Positions 54,870 through 62,021 of a DNA stretch of 64,000 bases are shown one piece after another. How positions within the stretch are numbered: the stretch's first letter is position 1; the number at the start of each line of letters is the position of its first letter. The translations under genes and the position numbers were made by a program. The notes beneath the pieces were generated by a model. It did not search any database, was not told the origin of the DNA, and was given only the letters and a program-made list of their open reading frames with translations. The stretch comes from Candidatus Gastranaerophilales bacterium (lineage in GTDB: Bacteria; Cyanobacteriota; Vampirovibrionia; Gastranaerophilales; Gastranaerophilaceae). The DNA lies in the NCBI GenBank assembly GCA_944325085.1, contig CALUYT010000028.1, positions 43,331-107,330 of the forward strand, given 5' to 3'.

Positions 54870-55289
54870 ATGAAAAAATATCTTTTAATTCTTGGAGTTA
54901 TATCTGTATGCGCACTAAGTGCAAATGCAGCAGTAGTAAAATATACACCTGCAGGAGCAATTAAAGATAATACTCAAAATACATTTGGTTCAAATGCAGC
55001 ATTTACTCCTGCAAATAGAGTACAAGCTGGCGTTAATCAAAGATATATCGAAAACGAAAAATCATATTATAAACAATTTGAAAATGCCAATAAAATTGAA
55101 GTAAATATAAATACTAATAATAGTAGTAATGATAACAGTAACAACAATAAACAAGAAGTTACCGAAAAGACTACCTCAAGTCAAACGGCTAAAACCGATA
55201 CAAAGAAAAACATAAACTATATTAAGAGCTGGCAATTTTGGAAAAAAGATAATGGGCTTAAAACTATTAATGGTGTAACATATTACTAG
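54870..55289 (+). CDS. Small secreted protein 3 of the GVTYY family
   Basis: A 139-residue protein with signal peptide (YLLILGVISVCALSANA) and SD AGAGG. The mature part opens VVKYTPAGA, then NAAFTPANRVQAGVNQRYIE, closely matching gene 1. A low-complexity Asn/Ser/Lys/Thr linker (about 75-115) follows, and it ends IKSWQFWKK...INGVTYY. The final GVTYY is at the very C-terminus. Third gene of the operon, before a terminator. Confidence 0.7.
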   Translation: MKKYLLILGVISVCALSANAAVVKYTPAGAIKDNTQNTFGSNAAFTPANRVQAGVNQRYIENEKSYYKQFENANKIEVNINTNNSSNDNSNNNKQEVTEKTTSSQTAKTDTKKNINYIKSWQFWKKDNGLKTINGVTYY

Positions 55290-55297
55290 AAATAAAA

Positions 55298-55335
55298 TAA
55301 AATGGATTATCTTAAAGATAATCCATTTTATTTTT
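55298..55335. terminator. Bidirectional terminator
   Basis: TAAAATGGATTATCTT pairs with AAGATAATCCATTTTA (about 16 bp) with a 1-3 nt loop and T-run; it overlaps the ogt stop codon on the other strand. Confidence 0.9.
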
Positions 55336-55783
55336 TATATTTTTGTTCAAGATTAATTAAATATTTTTTTATATCTAATCCTCCTGCATACCCGACTAGT
55401 TTTTTATTACTACCTATAACACGATGACAAGGTACGATAATAGCTATTTTATTTTTATTATTTGCAAGTCCAACTGCTCGTGAAGCATTTGGATTACCTA
55501 TTTTTTCGGCAATATATTTATATGAAACGATTTGACCATACGGAATTTTCATCAATTCATTCCATACTTTTGTTTGAAATAAAGTCCCATCTAAACTCAA
55601 TGGAACATTGAAATTTGTTCTTTCTCCAATAAAATATTCATTTAATTGTTTAAAAGTTTCAATAATTAAAGGAGTTTCATTTTTGATACCGTTTATCTCT
55701 GAAAAAGCTACATGAACAATTTTATTATTTTCTTCAGCAATCCAAATTTCACCAATACAAGTTTTATAATTAAATTTGTTCAT
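55328..55783 (-). CDS. ogt: Methylated-DNA--protein-cysteine methyltransferase
   Basis: A 151-residue suicide DNA-repair protein that takes methyl groups from O6-methylguanine. The active-site block IVPCHRVIG (C about 121) is canonical, followed by YAGGLDIKKYLINLE. RAVGLANNKNKIAI and the helix-turn-helix (PYGQIVSYKYIAEKIGNP) that inserts into DNA are present. ATG 55783 follows GAGGA; the longer TTG start overlaps that site. Lies 41 bp from a divergent GDSL gene. Length is typical of Ogt (no Ada domain). Confidence 0.95.
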   Translation of the reverse strand: MNKFNYKTCIGEIWIAEENNKIVHVAFSEINGIKNETPLIIETFKQLNEYFIGERTNFNVPLSLDGTLFQTKVWNELMKIPYGQIVSYKYIAEKIGNPNASRAVGLANNKNKIAIIVPCHRVIGSNKKLVGYAGGLDIKKYLINLEQKYKK

Positions 55784-55788
55784 AACAT

Positions 55789-55817
55789 TTGTCCTCAAAT
55801 TGAGATTATTATATAAT
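55789..55817 (+). promoter_or_regulatory. Promoter for leaderless GDSL hydrolase gene
   Basis: TTGTCC (55789-55794), 17 nt, TATAAT (55812-55817), then 7 nt to ATG 55825. No SD. Confidence 0.65.
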
Positions 55818-55824
55818 AAAACTT

Positions 55825-56445
55825 ATGAAAAAGATTTTATGTTACGGAGATTCAAACACTTTCGGATTTAATCCGCAAAATTGTAAAAGGTATGACAAAA
55901 ATACACGCTGGAGCGGAATTTTATCAGAACTTTTAAAAAATAAATTTGAAATAATTGAAGAAGGTATGAATAATCGTACCGGATTTTTTAAAAACCCTGA
56001 AGGTCTAAAACAAAGCGGAAGTGAATATTTACCAATATATTTGCAAAATCATAAAGATATTGATATTTGTATTTTATCTTTGGGAACAAACGATGCTCAA
56101 TTTTTCTATAATTTGAATAGCCAAATTACAAAAACTGGACTGGAAAAACTTATTTCTACAATAAAAGATACAAATTCAGATACTCAAATTATTATTATAC
56201 CGCCAGTTAAAATTACAGAAAACATTTTAAACAGTGGTTTTTCATTAATGTTTAATAAAAATTCCATAGAAACAATCAAACAAATATTTCCTACATTTGA
56301 ACAAACCGCAAAAGAAAACAATTGTCTTTATTTAGATTTAAATGAAATTGTTTCGCCCTGTATATATGATGGTTTACATTATAGCGAAGATTCCCATAAA
56401 ATTATTGCAGAAACTTTAGCAAAATTTATTTTACAGACTTTCTAA
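55825..56445 (+). CDS. SGNH/GDSL hydrolase
   Basis: A 206-residue hydrolase. Block I ILCYGDSNTFGF carries the nucleophile Ser (GDSN), block III is ILSLGTNDAQ (GxND), and block V is IYDGLHYSEDSHKI (DxxH, catalytic Asp/His). The set matches SGNH esterases such as arylesterases, acetylxylan esterases or lipases. No signal peptide, so it is likely cytoplasmic. Substrate unknown. Overlaps the convergent gene at 56426 by 20 bp. Leaderless layout. Confidence 0.93.
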   Translation: MKKILCYGDSNTFGFNPQNCKRYDKNTRWSGILSELLKNKFEIIEEGMNNRTGFFKNPEGLKQSGSEYLPIYLQNHKDIDICILSLGTNDAQFFYNLNSQITKTGLEKLISTIKDTNSDTQIIIIPPVKITENILNSGFSLMFNKNSIETIKQIFPTFEQTAKENNCLYLDLNEIVSPCIYDGLHYSEDSHKIIAETLAKFILQTF

Positions 56446-57811
56446 AACCTTCAAATACAGGACTTTCCTTTACAAAAATCATATTATTTAGACTATTAAG
56501 ATTAGTATCACTATTTTGAGATTGTTTTACTTGATGGTTGTATCTATATTTTGTCCAAATTCTTGTTACTGCGCTAAGCGTAAAGCCCATTACCAATAAA
56601 CCAAATACATATGGAACACCTGTAATAATTGATTTTTGTTTGATTAATTTTTCTAACTCTTTATCTACAGATGAATTATTCTTTAATGCTAATTTTTCAG
56701 CTATTTGAGGTAATTCTTTACGTGTAGGAACTTTGATAATTCCATTTTCATCTTTCTTTATAAGTTCAGGAAATTTACCCTTTTTAGCTAAAATATTTTT
56801 AAAGCCTTCATCAAAAATTGAAGATCCAAATATAGTATATAAAACAACTAAAGGTACTCTTGTCCAAACTTCATAAAAATCTAATTTCCCTCTATCTTTA
56901 GCAGCATTTGAATATCCAAATAAACCTGTTGTACAAATCACTGCTAATTGCCCTTTACTTAATGCTAATTTCCCTGCATTGTTTTCAAAATCTAATTTCA
57001 AATATTCTTTTAAGAAATTTTCAACCCTTTGGGATTTTAAACCCAATTTCTTTAATCCATTCGCTAGTTTTTCACCAGGTTCTAAAATATATTCAGAAAA
57101 CTTTGTTAACTTTTCTGATTTATGCCCTTTTGCAGCAAGTGCTAAACCTGCGCCAACACCTGCAGCTGAAATTATTCCTGCTTTTAATAATTCTTTTTTT
57201 GAATGCTCTTCAACTCGCTTTTGCTGATTTATATCTTCTTTTTTGTCTTTATTCAGATTTGCAATATTATTAAAATCACTTATTTTAAACACTTTTAATG
57301 TAAATAAATTTTTAGCAAAACTCAAAGAATATTCTAATACCGGAATTGCTAAACAACCTAAAACCATGCCTGCTTTTGTATTAATAAGTCGTCCCTTTAA
57401 ATTTTTATCTAAATTAGATTTCTTAATAGTTTCTAAACTGTCAGGTATATGTTTAACAATATTTTCTTTCATATTTTTAGGCTGAATAGCTTTAAATAAA
57501 CCTTTTCTAAATAAATGTTCTCCAAAAAACGGAGCAGCATAATAAAATAAACCGGATTCCAAAAACTCTAAAAATGTAAATTCCCAAAAATCAGCCTTAC
57601 TACGTGATAATAATGCTTTTGGCAACCAATTTGTAGCAGTGTCTTGTATAAATCTTGTAGAAGATAAATTTTCTTGTGATTTTATGAACGTATCTAAAAA
57701 TTTTACTAAACCTGAACCTCCATTACCTTTAAATGAAGTTTCATTATTATTATTTTTTTTATAACTATATTTTCTACTATTAATAATATTATTATCTATT
57801 GATGTAATCAT
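56426..57811 (-). CDS. Lineage-specific multi-pass membrane protein
   Basis: A 461-residue protein, not recognised. The N-terminus is Asn/Tyr-rich with ETSFKGNGGSG (FxG motif), and the C-terminus has PVFEGFRKSVK. Hydrophobic segments lie at about 157-170 (GCLAIPVLEYSLSF), 212-226 (AGIISAAGVGAGLALA), 292-310 and 400-420 (VPYVFGLLVMGFTLSA). The layout resembles the family A proteins at 24172-25379 (a helical segment, a Gly/Ala-rich pair, C-terminal FEG), though identity is low. AGGA lies upstream of the ATG. Overlaps the GDSL gene at the 3' end. Confidence 0.6.
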   Translation of the reverse strand: MITSIDNNIINSRKYSYKKNNNNETSFKGNGGSGLVKFLDTFIKSQENLSSTRFIQDTATNWLPKALLSRSKADFWEFTFLEFLESGLFYYAAPFFGEHLFRKGLFKAIQPKNMKENIVKHIPDSLETIKKSNLDKNLKGRLINTKAGMVLGCLAIPVLEYSLSFAKNLFTLKVFKISDFNNIANLNKDKKEDINQQKRVEEHSKKELLKAGIISAAGVGAGLALAAKGHKSEKLTKFSEYILEPGEKLANGLKKLGLKSQRVENFLKEYLKLDFENNAGKLALSKGQLAVICTTGLFGYSNAAKDRGKLDFYEVWTRVPLVVLYTIFGSSIFDEGFKNILAKKGKFPELIKKDENGIIKVPTRKELPQIAEKLALKNNSSVDKELEKLIKQKSIITGVPYVFGLLVMGFTLSAVTRIWTKYRYNHQVKQSQNSDTNLNSLNNMIFVKESPVFEGFRKSVK

Positions 57812-57852
57812 TTTATTTATATCCTATTCTGTTTCAAAACTACTAACTCAAA

Positions 57853-57879
57853 AAAAACCGCCCTTGAAAGGCGGTTTTT
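57853..57879 (-). terminator. Terminator for the Met-rich microprotein gene
   Basis: AAAAACCGCC / GGCGGTTTTT, 10-bp stem with a 7-nt loop and T-run, GC-rich compared with its surroundings. It lies 23 nt past the stop of the 29-codon gene. Confidence 0.85.
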
Positions 57880-57901
57880 ATATCGTTTAATCATTTAATC
57901 T

Positions 57902-57991
57902 CTAGCACATTCGATCAACACAACAAAAACCACCTTTACTTAGGCTTTGCATCATCATCATTTGCATCATCATTGTTGCGTTATTTTTCAT
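57902..57991 (-). CDS. Met-rich 29-residue microprotein
   Basis: Reads MKNNATMMMQMMMMQSLSKG then GFCCVDRMC and stop. Eight of the first 14 residues are Met, and the tail has three Cys. It has a complete transcription unit: TTGACA-17-TATTAT promoter, SD AAGGA 7 nt before the ATG, and a strong terminator. It lies in the 278-bp gap between the MsbA-like gene and the 57811 gene. Met/Cys runs could bind copper(I), but this is inference. No family known. The ATC-rich repeat of the plus strand reflects the ATG run. Confidence 0.65.
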   Translation of the reverse strand: MKNNATMMMQMMMMQSLSKGGFCCVDRMC

Positions 57992-58010
57992 ATTACTTTC
58001 CTTCGAACAC

Positions 58011-58039
58011 ATAATATAATAATAAATTTTTATTGTCAA
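58011..58039 (-). promoter_or_regulatory. Consensus promoter of the Met-rich microprotein
   Basis: Minus strand TTGACA (58039-58034), exactly 17 nt, TATTAT (58016-58011). Start predicted near 58004, giving a leader of about 13 nt with the SD at its front. Confidence 0.75.
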
Positions 58040-58089
58040 TTATACAATATATAAAATTGCTAATAAAAATTTTTGCTACCTTATAAAAT

Positions 58090-59886
58090 TTATACAAATG
58101 CTTCAACTTTTGCAAATTGAGATTCATATAAATGTTTATACACACCATCTTCAATATGCATTAATTCATGGTGACTACCAAGCTCTACAAGTTTGCCATC
58201 TTTAATTACAGCAATTCTATCTGCATTTTGAACTGTTGTAAGTCTATGTGCAATAACAAATACCGTTCTATCACGCATCAAATTTTCAATAGCTTGTTGA
58301 ACAATTTTTTCTGCTTCATTATCTAAAGCACTTGTTGCCTCATCTAAAATCAATATTGGGGCGTTTTTCAAAAAGGCTCTTGCAATACCAATTCTTTGCT
58401 TTTGACCGCCTGATAACAATACACCTCGTTCTCCGATGTTTGTATCTAAACCTTTTTCAAGACTATTGATAAAATCTTCTAAATAAGAATCTTTTATTGC
58501 CTCTTTCAATTCATCTTCTGTAGCATTTAAATTTCCAATCATTATATTATCTCTAATAGTTCCTGAAAATAAGAAATTATCTTGAAATACTACTGAAATA
58601 TTGTTACGTAAAGATTCTAATGTATAATCTCTAACATCTATACCATCTATTAATATATTTCCTGATTTTATATCATAAAATCTCGGAATTAAATTAACAA
58701 TAGTACTTTTACCACCACCTGAGTTTCCAACAAGCGCAAAAGTTTCACCTTTTTGAACTTTAAAAGATACATCTTTTAATACAGGTTTGTTTTTCTTATA
58801 TTCAAATTTTACATTTTTGAATTCTATAGAATCATTCAAACCTTTTAATATTTTTGCATCAGCTTTATCTTTTATTCTTGGAACAGCATCCAATTGTTTA
58901 ATTACACGTTCTAAAGCTAATAAAGCATTTTGCATATTTTTTGCATTGTTACCTAGTAATTTTATAGGAGTATATAACATAATTAAAGCAGTTATAAATG
59001 AAACAAAGTTACCACTTGTAATAGTACCTTTTACAATCATATAACTACCTAAACCAATAACAGCGGCAATACCAACTGATACCATAATATGCATCATTGG
59101 AGATAACCAACCTGTTTTTTGAGTAATTTTCATACCCAATCCAAACTGAACATCCAAATCTTTATCAAAAGCTTTATTTTGATGTTCATACAAATTATAC
59201 GCAGTAACAACTTTGTTCCCTGCAAAAGCCTCATTATATGCCGTAATAATTCTGCCACCAGCTGATTCGGATTTGCTTGTAATAGATTTTATTAACTCTC
59301 TCATTTTTGTTAAAGGAATTACTGCACATATTAAGACTAAAATTGCAATAATTGCCAATTGCCAAGAGTTATACAATAAAACAGCTACAAGTGAAATTGA
59401 TGAAAATACTCTTGATATTCCTGTTTTCAAATTATTCAACAAACTACTACAAGATGTATTTGCATCATTATTAAATAAACGAATAATATCCCCTGATGTT
59501 TTTGTATCAAAAAATGTTGCATCTTTATGCATTAATTTATTGTATAAAGTTTTTTTCAAATCATTGGTAACTTTACCGCCAACCCAAGCATTCATATATG
59601 TTGACAAATAATTTAAAAACCCTTGAGTTGAAGTAAATGCAACAATCAATAATGGGATGTACCAAGGTGATTGAACAGTTTTATCAACCATAACTATATC
59701 CATATATGGTTTTAAAGACAATGCAATAACAGCATCTAATGAACCTATTGGAATCGCTAATCCTAAAGCTAATGCCGTTCTAAACCAATATTTTTTAAAA
59801 TATGGCAAAACTTTCATATAATTAGTCATTACACCATCTTTATCAAACAATTTTGTTAAACTTAATACTTTTTCTTTTAATGTCAT
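58090..59886 (-). CDS. MsbA-like ABC transporter (permease plus ATPase)
   Basis: A 598-residue half-transporter. Six membrane helices lie in the first ~330 residues. The ATPase domain has Walker A VGNSGGGKST, the signature LSGGQKQRIGIARAF, Walker B ILILDEATSALD and the switch VIAHRL. It has no N-terminal peptidase domain, so it is not a bacteriocin exporter. The type matches MsbA-like lipid or glycolipid flippases, also used for polysaccharide precursors. It begins 3 nt after galE and is the last gene of the Stealth-glf-galE operon, so it probably exports a galactofuranose-containing glycan or lipid. Confidence 0.92.
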   Translation of the reverse strand: MTLKEKVLSLTKLFDKDGVMTNYMKVLPYFKKYWFRTALALGLAIPIGSLDAVIALSLKPYMDIVMVDKTVQSPWYIPLLIVAFTSTQGFLNYLSTYMNAWVGGKVTNDLKKTLYNKLMHKDATFFDTKTSGDIIRLFNNDANTSCSSLLNNLKTGISRVFSSISLVAVLLYNSWQLAIIAILVLICAVIPLTKMRELIKSITSKSESAGGRIITAYNEAFAGNKVVTAYNLYEHQNKAFDKDLDVQFGLGMKITQKTGWLSPMMHIMVSVGIAAVIGLGSYMIVKGTITSGNFVSFITALIMLYTPIKLLGNNAKNMQNALLALERVIKQLDAVPRIKDKADAKILKGLNDSIEFKNVKFEYKKNKPVLKDVSFKVQKGETFALVGNSGGGKSTIVNLIPRFYDIKSGNILIDGIDVRDYTLESLRNNISVVFQDNFLFSGTIRDNIMIGNLNATEDELKEAIKDSYLEDFINSLEKGLDTNIGERGVLLSGGQKQRIGIARAFLKNAPILILDEATSALDNEAEKIVQQAIENLMRDRTVFVIAHRLTTVQNADRIAVIKDGKLVELGSHHELMHIEDGVYKHLYESQFAKVEAFV

Positions 59887-59889
59887 AAT

Positions 59890-60906
59890 CTATACACCTA
59901 ATTTAATATTTTCTGTTAATTTACATTCCCAATCGTAAGCCGTTTTTATACTTTCATTTAATGATTTTTCAGGAACCCAACCTAAATCCGTTTTCGCTTT
60001 TTTATTATCAGCAATTAATGTTGCAGGATCACCTTCTCTACGAGGTTTTTCCTCCAACGTAATATTTTTACCGGTAACATTTTCGCAAGATACGAAAACT
60101 TCTTTTACACTGTTTCCTTCATTTGTTCCTAAATTGAAGTAATTTGTGCTACCACCATGTTCTAAATATTTTAATGCCAATACATGAGCATTAGCCAAAT
60201 CTTCAATATTAATATAATCTCTTACACAAGTACCATCTTTTGTCGGATAATCAGTACCAAACATTTGGAATGTTTTTCCGCCGCTAAATGTTGATTTCAA
60301 AATATTAGGAATCAAATGAGTTTCAGGTTCATGCCATTCTCCCACTCTATTTTGACTATCTGCTCCGGCAACGTTAAAATATCTTAAACGAACGCTTCTT
60401 AAACCATAAGCTTTGTCATAATCATCCATTATATTTTCAATCATCAATTTTGTTTTGCCGTATGTATTTATTGGTTTTTGAGGGTGATTTTCATCAATTG
60501 GAACATAATCAGGTTCGCCATAAGTTGCTGCTGTTGATGAAAATACTATTCGTTTTACATCATTTTTAAGCATTGCACATAACAAATTCATTGTTCCATA
60601 TACATTGTTGAAATAATATTTTTGAGGATTTTTTACAGATTCTGCAACTTGTGAATACGCTGCAAAATGAACTACCGCATCAATTTGATATTTTTCAAAT
60701 ACAGATTCAATATCACTAAGATTTTGTAAATCACCTTTTATAAAATCTATAACTTTTCCTTTTGAAACAATATTTTTTAAAGTATTAACAGTTTCTATAT
60801 GTCCAAGTTCTAAATTATCAAATATAACAACGTCATATCCAGCATTTAATAATGCTATAACATTATGACTTCCAATATATCCAGCTCCGCCTGTTACTAA
60901 TATCAT
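59890..60906 (-). CDS. galE: UDP-glucose 4-epimerase
   Basis: A 338-residue short-chain dehydrogenase-type enzyme making UDP-galactose. NAD motif MILVTGGAGYIGSH, VVHFAAYSQVAESV, the catalytic YGKTKLMIE (Tyr/Lys) preceded by FSSTAATYG, and RYFNVAGAD are canonical. Length is normal. One-base overlap with glf (TAATG). It supplies the substrate of the upstream UDP-galactopyranose mutase, so galE-glf makes UDP-galactofuranose. Confidence 0.97.
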   Translation of the reverse strand: MILVTGGAGYIGSHNVIALLNAGYDVVIFDNLELGHIETVNTLKNIVSKGKVIDFIKGDLQNLSDIESVFEKYQIDAVVHFAAYSQVAESVKNPQKYYFNNVYGTMNLLCAMLKNDVKRIVFSSTAATYGEPDYVPIDENHPQKPINTYGKTKLMIENIMDDYDKAYGLRSVRLRYFNVAGADSQNRVGEWHEPETHLIPNILKSTFSGGKTFQMFGTDYPTKDGTCVRDYINIEDLANAHVLALKYLEHGGSTNYFNLGTNEGNSVKEVFVSCENVTGKNITLEEKPRREGDPATLIADNKKAKTDLGWVPEKSLNESIKTAYDWECKLTENIKLGV

Positions 60907-62021
60907 TACTTAATCTCCTCAAATAATTCAATTGCCCTTAATATTGCTTTATCCATATCATAATATTTATAATCACCTAATCTGCCAAGAAAATATACAT
61001 TTTCTAACTTCTTAGATTCTTCTAAATATTTTTCATACAATTTTGTATTTTCCTCTTTTGGAATTGGATAATATCTTTCATTTTTACCTAATTCAAAAAA
61101 TTCAGAATATTCTTTGGCAATTACAGTTTTATCTGATTTGTCGTCAAGATAATATTTATACTCGTGAATTCTTGTAAAATCATAGTTACAAGGATAATTT
61201 ACACAAGCATTTGATTGATAATATTCCTTGTCGTATGTTTCCATTTTAAAATTAACACTTCTATATGGCAATTGCCCGAATTTGTAATCATAAAATTCAT
61301 CAATTGGTCCTGTGTAGAAAACTCTTTTAAATTTTTCATTCTTTAATTCTTTATAATCAGTATTTAATTTAACTTTTATGTTCTTATGATCAAGTATTCT
61401 TTCTACAACTTTTGTATATCCATCTAAAGGAATACCTTGATATTTATCTTGGAAATATCTGTTATCTTTGCTTAAATACACAGGAACTCTTGCAGTTACT
61501 GCACCATCAACTTCTTCTGGTGAAACTCCCCATTGTTTTGTTGTGTAATGCAAAAATATTTTTTCATATACATAATTTGCTAAAAATTTTAAATCATCAT
61601 CATCTTGTTTTTGGAATTCCAAAATTGGAACTTTACTATTTATTTCAAATATATCTAATAATTTTTGTTCTAATCTTTTTGCTAAAGTTTGTGGGAAAAC
61701 ATCATATAAAGTATTAAAATTGAATGGAATATGAGTTTCTATACCATCTAAAATCCCAACAACTTTATGCATATAAGTATTAAAATCAGTAAATCGCTTC
61801 AAATATTTCCAAACTTTTTCAGACTTTGTATGGAAAATATGAGAACCGTATTTGTGAATCATAATTCCGTTTTCATCGCGATAATCATAACAATTACCTG
61901 CAATATGATCTTTTTTATCAATAACTAAAACTTCTTCGCCTAACTCTGTTGCTAATAAATTTGCAATAACAGCACCTGAAAAACCGGCACCTACAACAAG
62001 ATTTGTATTTTTATACTCCAT
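60906..62021 (-). CDS. glf: UDP-galactopyranose mutase
   Basis: A 371-residue flavoenzyme converting UDP-galactopyranose to UDP-galactofuranose. The N-terminal FAD motif VVGAGFSGAVIANLLA, VLVIDKKDHIAGNCYD and HKYGSHIFHT, then TARVPVYLSKDNRYFQDKYQ and CNYDFTRIHEYKY match Glf. Galactofuranose is a non-mammalian sugar in surface glycans. The start codon lies inside the end of the upstream gene (11-bp overlap, with AAGGAG), so translation is coupled. Confidence 0.97.
   Translation of the reverse strand: MEYKNTNLVVGAGFSGAVIANLLATELGEEVLVIDKKDHIAGNCYDYRDENGIMIHKYGSHIFHTKSEKVWKYLKRFTDFNTYMHKVVGILDGIETHIPFNFNTLYDVFPQTLAKRLEQKLLDIFEINSKVPILEFQKQDDDDLKFLANYVYEKIFLHYTTKQWGVSPEEVDGAVTARVPVYLSKDNRYFQDKYQGIPLDGYTKVVERILDHKNIKVKLNTDYKELKNEKFKRVFYTGPIDEFYDYKFGQLPYRSVNFKMETYDKEYYQSNACVNYPCNYDFTRIHEYKYYLDDKSDKTVIAKEYSEFFELGKNERYYPIPKEENTKLYEKYLEESKKLENVYFLGRLGDYKYYDMDKAILRAIELFEEIK

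Noticed and set aside
57961..57985. CAT-rich plus-strand tract as a microsatellite
   Set aside because: Better explained as the ATG codon run of the Met-rich gene on the minus strand.
58090..59886. ABC transporter as exporter of the graspetide
   Set aside because: No N-terminal C39 peptidase domain, 15 kb away, and embedded in a polysaccharide operon.
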